A stretch of 24,095 nt of DNA from JBLHOS01 sp047623825 (GCA_047623825.1 JBLHOS010000048.1:1-24095); one strand, 5' to 3'. Shown: positions 8,317 through 16,453, counted from the first letter of the stretch. Made by a program: numbers and translations. Notes: generated from the letters alone by a model not told the origin.

Positions 8317-9594
8317 ATGACCGCCACCTTAGTGCTGGGACAGACGTTGGAATTTGATGCCAACCCGATGATTGACGGGCCTGGCGCCGCGCGTCACCGG
8401 ACCCGTGGCGCAGTCTTGATCAATGACGGATTGATCGCCGAGGTGGGTGAAGCATCAGACCTGCGCGTCGCCCACCCACAGGCGCAAATTACCGATTATG
8501 GTAATGATCTGATCATGCCCGGCTTTATAGATGCCCATGCGCATTACCCCCAAACCGCGATGATTGCGTCCTGGGGAAAACGCCTGATTGACTGGTTGAA
8601 CGACTACACATTCCCCGAAGAAATGCGGTTCAGCGATCCCGCCTATGCCCACAAGATCGCAGAGCGGTATTTTGATCTGACGTTGGCGCATGGCACCACA
8701 ACCGTGGCCAGCTACACTACAATTGATCCGGGCAGTGTTGATGCGTATTTTCAAGCCGCCCAAAGCCGGGGCTTGCGCGCATTAGCGGGCAAAACCTGTA
8801 TGGACAGAAATGCACCGGCGGGCCTGCGTGACACGGCGCAATCGGCCTATGATGACAGCAAGGCGTTGCTGCAGCGCTGGCATGGCCAAGACCGGCTGTC
8901 GTATGTCATCACGCCGCGTTTTTCCCCGACCTCAACACCTGATCAGCTGGCAGCCTTGGGCGCGCTATGGGCAGAGTATCCTGATTGCTTGATGCAGACC
9001 CATCTGAGTGAGCAAACCGATGAGGTTGCTTGGGTCAAATCCCTATTTCCGCATGCGCGCGACTACCTTGATACCTATGAGCAGCACGGCTTGCTGGGCC
9101 CAAACGCTGTCTTTGGCCATGCGATTTATCTGGAGCCGCGTGAACGCGCGCGTCTGGCTGAGGTTGACGCAGCCCTGATCCACTGCCCGACCTCAAACAC
9201 GTTCATCGGCTCAGGCCTGTTTGATATGGGATTGGCGCAAACCTGCCGCATCGGATTGGCCACTGACACGGGCGGCGGTTCCTCGTTTGGCATGCTGCGT
9301 ACGATGGCCGCGGCCTATGAGGTTGGTCAGCTGCGCGGTCAGGCCCTGCACGCCGCACAATTAATCTGGCTGGCAACCGCGGGATCAGCGCACGCCTTGC
9401 GGATCGATGATAAGGTTGGGCGATTGGCCAAGGGTATGGAGGCTGATCTGGTGGTGCTAGATCTGGCATCAACCCCTGCAATCGCGCAACGCACCGCAGA
9501 GGCCCGCGACATTTGGGACGCGCTTTTCCCAACCATCATGATGGGGGATGATCGCGCGGTCCGCAGTGTCTGGATCAAGGGTCAGGCCCGCTGA
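8317..9594 (+). CDS. guaD: Guanine deaminase, 425 aa
   Basis: Converts guanine to xanthine and ammonia (EC 3.5.4.3), the first step in guanine catabolism, in the cytoplasm. It belongs to the amidohydrolase superfamily. Metal ligands are visible: H74 and H76 in FIDAHAHYPQT, then HLSEQ after MQT, GHAIYL, and the late Asp in LATDTGGGSSFG. CPTSNTFIGSGLF is the guanine-deaminase version of the substrate loop. The frame opens at 8278, but I choose the ATG at 8317: TTGGAGC lies 6 bases before it and homologues begin near this point. The stop is 7 bases from the stop of the convergent CAP-domain gene, leaving no room for a standard terminator. No xanthine dehydrogenase genes are next door, although they often accompany guaD in related genomes, so downstream catabolism must be encoded elsewhere. 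Confidence 0.93.
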   Translation: MTATLVLGQTLEFDANPMIDGPGAARHRTRGAVLINDGLIAEVGEASDLRVAHPQAQITDYGNDLIMPGFIDAHAHYPQTAMIASWGKRLIDWLNDYTFPEEMRFSDPAYAHKIAERYFDLTLAHGTTTVASYTTIDPGSVDAYFQAAQSRGLRALAGKTCMDRNAPAGLRDTAQSAYDDSKALLQRWHGQDRLSYVITPRFSPTSTPDQLAALGALWAEYPDCLMQTHLSEQTDEVAWVKSLFPHARDYLDTYEQHGLLGPNAVFGHAIYLEPRERARLAEVDAALIHCPTSNTFIGSGLFDMGLAQTCRIGLATDTGGGSSFGMLRTMAAAYEVGQLRGQALHAAQLIWLATAGSAHALRIDDKVGRLAKGMEADLVVLDLASTPAIAQRTAEARDIWDALFPTIMMGDDRAVRSVWIKGQAR

Positions 9595-9601
9595 GCGAGC
9601 C

Positions 9602-10063
9602 CTAACAAGGCCGTGCCATCACCAAAACCCAAACATCACCTGTTCGGGCAAATCCAAACTGGGTTGCATTGGCATTCAGAACATTAGCGCGGTGCTCTGG
9701 TGAGTTAAGCCACCCATCAATTGTCGTTGACGTATTTGGCTGACCCTGTGCGATATTTTCAGCCACGAAGCACGCGTTATACCCACTGCGCCGTACCCGG
9801 TCTGACACATCAGAACCGTCTGATCCGGTATGAGAGAACGTGCCAGATCTGGATAAATCGTCCACATGGTACTGCGCTGCAGCCTGCAAATTGGCGCTAT
9901 GGAGCACAGGTTGCAGGCCTGAGCCCGCCCGCGAAACCCCGATAAGCGTGCCGGCTTGCGCCAACGTACCTTGCGTAGCCAATGACAGCGTTTGGACGCC
10001 CGTGCGCGATGAACATCCTGCCGCCAACACCATGGCCGCAATAAGAAGAATTGGTTTGATCAT
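9602..10063 (-). CDS. CAP/SCP-domain lipoprotein, 153 aa
   Basis: A small envelope protein. MIKPILLIAAMVLAAGC is a lipoprotein signal: the lipobox LAAGC puts the lipidated cysteine at residue 17. From about residue 45 a CAP (SCP/PR-1-like) domain follows, with LHSANLQAAAQYHVDDLSRS, FSHTGSDGSDVSDRVRRSGY, AENIAQGQ and WLNSPEHRANVLN, the family hallmarks including the putative cavity His in FSHT and SPEHR and the Glu in AEN. The biochemical role of bacterial CAP proteins is largely unknown; cell-wall or ligand binding has been suggested. It starts 23 bases after the 8-oxoguanine-deaminase-like gene ends, on the same strand, so it is probably the last gene of that transcript. No functional link with nucleobase metabolism is evident. 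Confidence 0.9.
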   Translation of the reverse strand: MIKPILLIAAMVLAAGCSSRTGVQTLSLATQGTLAQAGTLIGVSRAGSGLQPVLHSANLQAAAQYHVDDLSRSGTFSHTGSDGSDVSDRVRRSGYNACFVAENIAQGQPNTSTTIDGWLNSPEHRANVLNANATQFGFARTGDVWVLVMARPC

Positions 10064-10086
10064 GTCTGCTCTGCCTGATCTTGGTT

Positions 10087-11424
10087 TTATTGCATCAAGT
10101 CTTGGGCAAGTTTACGCTGATGTTCCAGCACTTGTGGTAAATTAATTTGGGTCAGGCGGTAATCAGCCACTATCTGGCGGCCTTCGACAAACAAGTGCCG
10201 AACGCGCGTAGGCCCTGCCAGCAACAGCGCGCCCGCATCCCAACTGCCGGCCGTCTCAACGCCCGTGACATCCCAAATCGCCAGATCGGCGCGTTTGCCC
10301 GGCGCGATTTGGCCGCAATCTGATCGGCCCAAAACCTCAGCGCCGCCGCGTGTCGCGATCCACAGCGCCTCGCGCGCACTCATGGCGTCAGCACCGTTTT
10401 CGACGCGTTGTAGCAACATCGCCATGCGGGCCTCAGACATCAGGGATCCTGCGTCGTTTGAGGCCGATCCATCAACCCCCAGCCCGACGCGCACGCCCGC
10501 ATCGCGCATCGCCCGGACAGGCGCTATACCAGAGCCAAGCCTGCAGTTGGAACATGGGCAATGCGCAACGCCAGTTTGGCTTTTCGCAAATAAATCGATC
10601 TCTTGCCCGTTAAGCTTTACGCAATGGGCGTGCCAAACATCAGGTCCGGTCCAGCCCAGATCTTCGGCGTATTGTCCGGGTCGGCAGCCGAACATCTCAA
10701 GGCTATAGGCAATATCCTCATCATTCTCGGCCAGATGAGTGTGCAACATCACACCCTTGTCGCGCGCAAGGATCGCCGCATCGCGCATCAGTTCGAGACT
10801 AACCGAAAACGGCGAACACGGGGCGACGCCAACCCGACACATCGAGCCTTCAGATGGATCATGGTACGCATCGATCACCCGCAAGCAATCCTCCAATATT
10901 GCATCCTCACGCTCCACCAGCGCATCAGGCGGCAGACCACCGTCACTTTGCCCGATCGACATCGCGCCCCGCGTCGGATGAAACCGTAAACCGATTTCAT
11001 GGGCGGCTTGGATCGTATCATCCAGCCGCGCACCATTTGGGTAAAGATACAGATGGTCAGAGCTAAGCGTGCAGCCTGACAACGCCAATTCGGCCAAACC
11101 GGTCAGGGCCGAGACGCGCATTTCGTCGGGGCCAAAGCGCGCCCAGATCGGGTAAAGCGTTTGCAACCAACCAAACAACAGCGCGTCTTGCGCCTGCGGC
11201 ACCGCGCGCGTCAAAGTTTGGTAAAGGTGGTGATGCGTGTTCACCAAACCCGGTGTGACCACGCACCCACGCAGATCGTGAACATCGGTTGTCGTCGTGG
11301 CCAATCCGTGGCCCACAGCGGCAATCACCCCGTCGCGCAGCAAGATATCAGCACGCGCAGGCTCAGATCCAGCGTCGTCCATCGTCAAAACCAGATCAGC
11401 ATTTTTCAGAAGGGTCTCAACCAT
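10087..11424 (-). CDS. Probable 8-oxoguanine deaminase (TRZ/ATZ-type amidohydrolase), 445 aa
   Basis: An amidohydrolase of the cytosine-deaminase-like/TRZ-ATZ group. The closest functional family I recognise is bacterial 8-oxoguanine deaminase (EC 3.5.4.32), often mis-annotated as hydroxydechloroatrazine ethylaminohydrolase; it turns 8-oxoguanine into urate and ammonia. Metal-site motifs are VNTHHHLYQTLTR (residues 61-73, H64-H66 and Q69), HTHLAEN in mid-protein, HAHCV, and GVDGSASND with the catalytic Asp. VAHCPCSNCRLGSGIAP and SALTGLAELALSGCT also fit. The length is normal. The ATG at 11424 lies only 2 bases beyond the hisN stop, so translation is probably coupled; the CAP-domain gene follows after 23 bases. 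The assignment to 8-oxoguanine rather than another aminopurine or triazine is by family resemblance. Guanine deaminase on the opposite strand at 8317-9594 supports a purine role. Confidence 0.82.
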   Translation of the reverse strand: MVETLLKNADLVLTMDDAGSEPARADILLRDGVIAAVGHGLATTTTDVHDLRGCVVTPGLVNTHHHLYQTLTRAVPQAQDALLFGWLQTLYPIWARFGPDEMRVSALTGLAELALSGCTLSSDHLYLYPNGARLDDTIQAAHEIGLRFHPTRGAMSIGQSDGGLPPDALVEREDAILEDCLRVIDAYHDPSEGSMCRVGVAPCSPFSVSLELMRDAAILARDKGVMLHTHLAENDEDIAYSLEMFGCRPGQYAEDLGWTGPDVWHAHCVKLNGQEIDLFAKSQTGVAHCPCSNCRLGSGIAPVRAMRDAGVRVGLGVDGSASNDAGSLMSEARMAMLLQRVENGADAMSAREALWIATRGGAEVLGRSDCGQIAPGKRADLAIWDVTGVETAGSWDAGALLLAGPTRVRHLFVEGRQIVADYRLTQINLPQVLEHQRKLAQDLMQ

Positions 11425-11426
11425 CC

Positions 11427-12248
11427 TCAGCCCGCCTTCAGACGCAGGACATCTAGGGCCGCCCTATGGATCTGAACATTGGCAGCCGCTAACACACGCC
11501 CACCTTCATGCACCGGTCTACCCTCCCAATTGGTCACGATGCCGCCCGCAGCCTCAATCACTGCGATCGGTGCGGCAATATCATAGGCGTGCAAACCTGC
11601 CTCAATCACCAGATCGATATGGCCCGCCGCCAATAAGGCGTAGGCATAACAGTCCATGCCATAGCGGACCAATTTCACCCGGTCGCGCACTGCATCAAAT
11701 GCCAGCCGCTCCGATTTGGTGCCTATTTCTGGAAAAGTAGAGAACAAGATCGCTGCATCCAGATCGACCGTGTTTCGGGTGATCAACGGCCGCGTGCCTT
11801 GCGGCCCGATCATCGTGCTACGTCCAAATCCGCCCTCAAACCGCTCTGCGATATAAGGTTGGTCGATCAGCCCAAAGATCGGGCCAGTACTATCTTGCAG
11901 CGCAATCAAAACGCCCCAAGTGGGTGTGCCCGCGATAAACCCGCGCGTGCCATCGATCGGATCCAGCACCCATGTCAGCCCAGAGGTGCCAGTGGTATGA
12001 CCCGCCTCTTCGCCCAAGATCGCATCATCTGGCCGACGTTGGGCCAAAATATCGCGCATTGCGGCCTCAGCCCCCCGATCGGCCACCGTGACCGGATCAA
12101 AGCCCAAGCGGTCTTTATTGTCGGTGGTCAGATCGTGATTGCGAAAATGCGGCAACGTCACAGCCCGCGCGGCATCAGCCAACGCATGCGCCGTTGCGAT
12201 CACATCAAGTTTGTCTTTGTTGGACAATGTCAAAGTATGGTTCCCCAT
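11427..12248 (-). CDS. hisN: Histidinol-phosphatase (inositol monophosphatase family), 273 aa
   Basis: A Mg2+-dependent phosphatase of the IMPase fold. Visible metal-site motifs: FDPVTVADRGAE (residues 50-61), GEE with E80/E81, WVLDPIDGTRGF with D96 and D99, and HAYDIAAPIAVIEAAGG near the C-terminus. The GMDCYAYALLAAGHIDLVIE block and the DPVT..D opening are like the HisN histidinol-phosphatases of actinobacteria and alphaproteobacteria, which catalyse the penultimate histidine step. An inositol-phosphate phosphatase remains possible. The frame opens at 12323, but the ATG at 12248 is preferred: AGGGCT lies just upstream and homologues begin near it. The gene stands between the XRE regulator (87 bases upstream) and the 8-oxoguanine-deaminase-like gene (2 bases downstream), so it probably belongs to one transcript. 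No other his gene is seen. Confidence 0.85.
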   Translation of the reverse strand: MGNHTLTLSNKDKLDVIATAHALADAARAVTLPHFRNHDLTTDNKDRLGFDPVTVADRGAEAAMRDILAQRRPDDAILGEEAGHTTGTSGLTWVLDPIDGTRGFIAGTPTWGVLIALQDSTGPIFGLIDQPYIAERFEGGFGRSTMIGPQGTRPLITRNTVDLDAAILFSTFPEIGTKSERLAFDAVRDRVKLVRYGMDCYAYALLAAGHIDLVIEAGLHAYDIAAPIAVIEAAGGIVTNWEGRPVHEGGRVLAAANVQIHRAALDVLRLKAG

Positions 12249-12335
12249 TTGAGCCCTATAGTGTTCGCGCAGTTGTGGGTCTGGACCCAAAACCGAGGTC
12301 GCACGAGCATGGCCCTTGGTCAACTATTGGGCTTT

Positions 12336-12707
12336 CTATACTGCGGCGTCAGACAGAACCTGCGCCAGTTCAAACAGACGGCGACGCTGGTTCTCGGGAA
12401 TGTTGTAGTAGGAACGGATAAGTTCCAACGCCTCTTTATCCGCCAAGATATCGCGCGGCACATTGGCCCCAATATCAGCGATTTCCTGTTCATCCAGCCC
12501 TTGAAAGAAATAGGCGACCTTCACACTCAACGCTTCAGAGATATCCCAAAGACGGGACGCACTAACGCGGTTCGCTCCAGTTTCATACTTTTGGATCTGT
12601 TGAAATTTGACCCCGACCTTTTCGGCCAGTTGCTGTTGGGTCAGACCGACCATCCACCGACGGTGGCGGACGCATTTTCCAACATGCACATCTACAGGGT
12701 GTGTCAC
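12336..12707 (-). CDS. XRE-family transcriptional regulator, GTG start, 123 aa
   Basis: A small DNA-binding protein. The helix-turn-helix occupies about residues 15-65: VGKCVRHRRWMVGLTQQQLA, then VGVKFQQIQKYETGANRVSA with the recognition helix, then SRLWDISEAL. The C-terminal 55 residues (AVLSD-type tail, helical, ELIRSYYNIPENQRRRLFEL) resemble the extension of many alphaproteobacterial XRE regulators with a short dimerisation tail. The frame is open to 12740, but I choose the GTG at 12707: AAAAAGGA lies 7 bases before it and the protein then begins VTHPVDVHVGK, the common opening of this family in Rhodobacteraceae. It is the first gene of a likely transcript with hisN. The cysteine in VGKCVRHRRW, where I would expect Arg, is a small oddity. 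Its target is unknown; control of its own gene is a reasonable guess. Confidence 0.88.
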   Translation of the reverse strand: MTHPVDVHVGKCVRHRRWMVGLTQQQLAEKVGVKFQQIQKYETGANRVSASRLWDISEALSVKVAYFFQGLDEQEIADIGANVPRDILADKEALELIRSYYNIPENQRRRLFELAQVLSDAAV

Positions 12708-12772
12708 TAGAACGTCCTTTTTTACTACCAAACCAACCATCCCGCATTCATCCCCATAATCGGCGAACCAGT

Positions 12773-12798
12773 GTCGTGAAAATCAAAATCCTCACGAC
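12773..12798. repeat. Inverted repeat upstream of XRE regulator
   Basis: GTCGTGA and TCACGAC, 12 bases apart, form a perfect 7-bp inverted repeat about 65 bases upstream of the XRE start. It could be an operator or a weak hairpin. Otherwise the 329-base gap 12708-13036 is AT-rich and shows no gene; it must hold the two divergent promoters. Confidence 0.4.
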
Positions 12799-12986
12799 AG
12801 TTTCGCATAGTCAGATCCGAACGCTGTGGCCTCAACCAAATTTCTCTGCTGATGACCCAAACTATATAGGTTTAAGCGAAAACACTTGCAGAAACGCACA
12901 CGCTCAGCATGTTTTACGTAATTTTGCGCATTCAGGGACTGTTGCCAGTGAATTATTGAAAAATCCACCTGTCAGGATATTTGCGC

Positions 12987-13004
12987 ATCTGTCATCCGAC
13001 AGAT
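12987..13004. promoter_or_regulatory. Palindrome upstream of quinone oxidoreductase
   Basis: ATCTGTC-ATCC-GACAGAT is a perfect 7-4-7 inverted repeat ending 32 bases before the ATG at 13037, a typical place for a repressor operator. No T-run follows. The regulator is unknown; the divergent XRE protein is one candidate. Confidence 0.45.
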
Positions 13005-13036
13005 AACTTGGCAAAAATTCGCGGAAGGAGAGCCCG

Positions 13037-14008
13037 ATGAAGGCCTATCGAATCGTCTCGTTTGAAGCAGAACCGCAAATCGAAGACATCGAAACGCCGG
13101 TCCCGGGCCCGGGCGAATGCCTGATCGAGATTGCGGCCTGCGGCTTGAATTTCGCTGATCTTCTGATGGTCAAAGGGACCTATCAAGACACCCCGGCCAC
13201 ACCGTTCACCTTAGGAATTGAGGTCGCAGGAACGGTGCGCGGCCTTGGCCAAGGTGTCACGTATCCGGCGATCGGCAGCCGCGTCTCTGTCTTTTCCAGC
13301 AGCGGGGGGTTGGCTGAATTTGGCTGTTTTCCCGCCGCCATGTGTCTTCCCATTCCCGATGAGATGCCGTTCACCGACGCTGCAGGCTTTTCCATTGCCT
13401 ATGGCACGTCGCATCTGGCACTGGATCACAAGGCCCACCTGCAATCTGGTGAACGCCTTTTGGTTCTGGGCGCCGCGGGGGGCGTCGGGCTGACCGCGGT
13501 CGAATTGGGCGCGCGCATGGGGGCAGAGGTCATTGCATGTGCGCGTGGCCCCGAAAAGTTGGCTGTTGCCAAGGCCGCCGGTGCCACCCATCTGATCGAC
13601 AGTACGTCGGCGGATCTGCGCACTGAGGTAAAGGCGCTTGGTGGCGCGGATGTGGTCTATGATGCGGTCGGGGGCGATCAGTTCTTGGCGGCCTTGCGCG
13701 CAACCAATCCCGAAGGCCGCATTCTGACCATTGGGTACGCCAGTGGTGACATTCCCCAAATTCCAGCGAACTTATTGTTAGTAAAAAATATTTCCGTCAT
13801 CGGGCTTTATTGGGGTGGCTATATCCGCTTTGCCCCTAAGGTATTGATCAACAGCCTCAATACCTTGTTTGCGTGGTATCGTGAGGGCGGCATCAGCCCA
13901 CATATTGGCGCGGTCTTTCCGTTTGCAAAAACCGGCGAGGCACTGGCCTTCCTGAAGGCCCGCAAATCAACCGGCAAGGTCGTCGTCCAAATTATGCCCA
14001 AAGGTTAA
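13037..14008 (+). CDS. NADPH:quinone oxidoreductase-like zinc-free MDR, 323 aa
   Basis: A medium-chain dehydrogenase/reductase of the quinone oxidoreductase (QOR, zeta-crystallin-like) group, which uses NADPH to reduce quinones or activated alkenes in the cytoplasm. The GroES-like N-terminal domain begins MKAYRIVSFEAEPQIEDIE and includes GPGECLIEIAACGLNFADLL and GIEVAGTVRGLG. The zinc-binding cysteines of alcohol dehydrogenases are absent. The Rossmann motif is GAAGGVG at about residues 146-152, followed by GAEVIACARGPEKLAVAKAAGATHLID. GADVVYDAVGGD and IGLYWGGY are also typical of the group. GGAAGGAG lies 7 bases before the ATG, a strong ribosome site. Length and motifs are complete. It is transcribed alone; a palindrome at 12987-13004 may regulate it. 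The physiological substrate cannot be told from sequence. Confidence 0.92.
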   Translation: MKAYRIVSFEAEPQIEDIETPVPGPGECLIEIAACGLNFADLLMVKGTYQDTPATPFTLGIEVAGTVRGLGQGVTYPAIGSRVSVFSSSGGLAEFGCFPAAMCLPIPDEMPFTDAAGFSIAYGTSHLALDHKAHLQSGERLLVLGAAGGVGLTAVELGARMGAEVIACARGPEKLAVAKAAGATHLIDSTSADLRTEVKALGGADVVYDAVGGDQFLAALRATNPEGRILTIGYASGDIPQIPANLLLVKNISVIGLYWGGYIRFAPKVLINSLNTLFAWYREGGISPHIGAVFPFAKTGEALAFLKARKSTGKVVVQIMPKG

Positions 14009-14284
14009 TTTTGGCCCAACCGGCACCTGCTGATCACACCGTTTCGCCACCTTTTCAGGGGATATGCAGGCCGATTGTTTCCAATACGGCGCCTAATTTT
14101 CGCCTTTTTGGGGCATTTGTGCCTTGATCTGCACCTAGTAATACCTTGGCGCCACCAAACTAGTTACTGAGTTTGGCCCCACTAATCCGTCACAATCTAC
14201 CTGCGGCATCTAAATGACCGCATCCTACCGACCCGGTTTTCTTGGTCGTTGGGCAAAAAATGAAGCAGATGAGGCGCAGTTGTC

Positions 14285-16453
14285 ATGCCGGTGTATACGG
14301 TATCATTTTATGATGTTGACCCGTTTGCGGTCTTCTCACAAACCGCAGGTGGCTCAGCCGTCTTCAACGGCGCAGCCTCCCCTGAGGGCACGGCAACTAT
14401 TACCGACAATGGTACCGGCATCGACGGGCTGACGCTAGATGACAATGACGCCGGAGAAGCCGCGACCGCAGACACCTCAATCAGTGGCGTCAATGATATC
14501 GGCAACAACACCTCAATCAGTGGTGAGGAGGCCTGGACGCTGATCGACAGTTTCACAGGTCAGCAATTCCAGATCGTGACACTGCAAATCCTGTCTGGTC
14601 CAAATGCGGGATACTACACACTATCCGAGCAACCACTGGTCCCCGGGCGCAGCTATGAGACGGTTGAGTTTGACAGCCTGCCAGATGCAAGCGCCGGCGA
14701 CAGCACATTTACATATGCCGACTATGTCGATGGCGCCTACGCACCCGACGGTATTGTCGATGGAACGTCCGGTAATGACGTCATCGACACGTCCTATACC
14801 GGGGATCCCGACGGTGATCTGATTGACGCAAATGACGCCCTGTCTGCAGGCGCAGATCCGCTGTCTTTCAACTGGTCAGATCTGGGCGATGAAACGGATC
14901 TGCGCGGCGGCGGTGTGGTCGATACCGGTGGGATCGAAGTTACCTACAGCTATTCCGATTCGGACACGGATGAGGAATTCTCAGTCGAGACGGGTAACAC
15001 AATCTATACCGAAACCGGTGAGCCTTTTGACAACAACTCCGCTGGCTATCTATTTGCCAACGGCAGCAGCAATCCCTCCTTTGTCAGTTTCGATTTCGAC
15101 GCAGTCGCTGGATCTGGCTACCAAGACGGAGTTGAAAACCTGCAATTCCGGATCTCGGATATTGACGGTCTGGTTCAGAGCGGGTCCAATTTTCAAGATA
15201 TCCTGACGATCACGGCGCTGGATCAAAATGGTCAGCCGATCGATCCGGCCAACATCACCATTACATCTGCGGGCGATGTTCAGGTCTCAGGCAACATCGC
15301 GACGGGTGTGCTTACAAACGTGAACGAAGGCAGCGCGGACGGCTCGATTCTGGTTGAGATTGCAGGCCCGGTCTCACAGGTCACGATTGAATACGCCAAT
15401 GGCGGCACGACGCAGCAGGCGATCTACATATCGGACCTGCATTTTGATGCGGTTGAGATCGGCTCGGACAATGATGAGGTTCTAGCCGGTGACGGCAATG
15501 ACATCGTCAATTCAGGTGATGGCGACGACATCGTTTACGGTCAAGGCGGCAATGACGTTCTGACAGGTGGACAAGGCGCCGACACGTTGGATGGCGGCGA
15601 TGGCGATGACACGCTGAATGTGGGGTCCGGCGATACCGCGATTGGCGGCGATGGCGACGATCTTTTTCTGATCGATGCAGCGGTGCTGAATGGCGGCGTG
15701 ATCACGGTTGAGGGCGGCGAAACTGGCGAAACTCTGGGCGATACGTTAGATTTCAACAATCAGCTGGTCGACGGATCGCTTGCAATCAACAGCACGCCGG
15801 ACAATTTGGGCGGGTTTTCGGGCAACGCCACGTTGACCGACGGCACAGTCGTCAATTTTCAAAACATCGAAACCTTTGCCAATACCGGCGGTGTGATCTG
15901 CTTTGCCCAAGGCACACGGTTGATGACGCCCCATGGCGCGCGCCGGGTACAAGAAATCAAGGTTGGTGATTTGGTTCTAACCCGCGATCACGGACCGCAG
16001 CCAGTGCGGTGGGTCGGTCAGCGCCAGTTATTCGCAGATGCCAAGCTGGCACCGATCACCTTTCAACCCGGCAGTCTGGGGAACCAGCGCAAACTGCGCG
16101 TCTCACCGCAACACCGCATGCTGATAAGCGATTACCGCACCCAACTGCTGTACGGTGAGGAGGAAATATTGGTAGCTGCCAAACATCTGGTCAACGGAAC
16201 CACTGTCATACAGGACGCCCCCTGCAACGTTTGCTATTTTCATTTGCTGTTTGATACGCATCAGATTGTGTTTGCCGAGGGCGTCGCCACTGAAAGCTAT
16301 CATCCCGGCAGCTACAGCCTGCCCGGTCTGGATCCGCAAGCGCGTGAAGAGTTGTTTACCTTGTTTCCCGCGTTACGGTCCGACCCCAACCTTTATGGTG
16401 CAGCAGCGCGCCCGACAGTGCGCGGACAACAAGCGTGTCTTTTGGCCGCCTGA
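14285..16453 (+). CDS. Secreted RTX protein with C-terminal Hint domain, 722 aa
   Basis: A large acidic protein with three parts. Residues 1-390 are Asp/Gly/Thr/Ser-rich beta-type sequence without a signal peptide (VDGTSGNDVIDTSYTGDPDG, FNWSDLGDETDLRGGG). About 393-463 hold RTX calcium-binding nonapeptides (GDGNDIV, GDGDDIV, GQGGNDVL, GGDGDDTL, GGDGDDLF). From about 536 comes a Hint (hedgehog/intein-type) domain beginning VICFAQGTRLMTPHGARRV with likely nucleophile C539, then VGDLVLTRDHGPQPVRWVG, VSPQHRMLI and THQIVFAEGVATESYHPG. Such proteins in Rhodobacterales are presumed to leave through type I secretion and to self-cleave at the Cys, but no ABC transporter or membrane-fusion gene is adjacent. 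GAGGCG about 10 bases upstream is a modest ribosome site. The role is unknown; adhesion or surface coating is only a possibility. Confidence 0.88.
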   Translation: MPVYTVSFYDVDPFAVFSQTAGGSAVFNGAASPEGTATITDNGTGIDGLTLDDNDAGEAATADTSISGVNDIGNNTSISGEEAWTLIDSFTGQQFQIVTLQILSGPNAGYYTLSEQPLVPGRSYETVEFDSLPDASAGDSTFTYADYVDGAYAPDGIVDGTSGNDVIDTSYTGDPDGDLIDANDALSAGADPLSFNWSDLGDETDLRGGGVVDTGGIEVTYSYSDSDTDEEFSVETGNTIYTETGEPFDNNSAGYLFANGSSNPSFVSFDFDAVAGSGYQDGVENLQFRISDIDGLVQSGSNFQDILTITALDQNGQPIDPANITITSAGDVQVSGNIATGVLTNVNEGSADGSILVEIAGPVSQVTIEYANGGTTQQAIYISDLHFDAVEIGSDNDEVLAGDGNDIVNSGDGDDIVYGQGGNDVLTGGQGADTLDGGDGDDTLNVGSGDTAIGGDGDDLFLIDAAVLNGGVITVEGGETGETLGDTLDFNNQLVDGSLAINSTPDNLGGFSGNATLTDGTVVNFQNIETFANTGGVICFAQGTRLMTPHGARRVQEIKVGDLVLTRDHGPQPVRWVGQRQLFADAKLAPITFQPGSLGNQRKLRVSPQHRMLISDYRTQLLYGEEEILVAAKHLVNGTTVIQDAPCNVCYFHLLFDTHQIVFAEGVATESYHPGSYSLPGLDPQAREELFTLFPALRSDPNLYGAAARPTVRGQQACLLAA
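14472..14523. repeat. 16-bp direct repeat inside the RTX/Hint gene
   Basis: ACACCTCAATCAGTGG occurs at 14472-14487 and 14508-14523, 36 bases (12 codons) apart in the same frame, giving TSISG twice. It may be a small in-frame tandem duplication. Confidence 0.6.

Noticed and set aside
11799..12710. 303-codon plus-strand frame opposite hisN and the XRE gene
   Set aside because: Antisense shadow of two recognised genes; the translation has no family resemblance.
14009..14284. 276-base gap before the RTX/Hint gene
   Set aside because: Searched for a small gene or hairpin; the short frame from 14214 overlaps the real start and has no support. Probably only promoter and leader.
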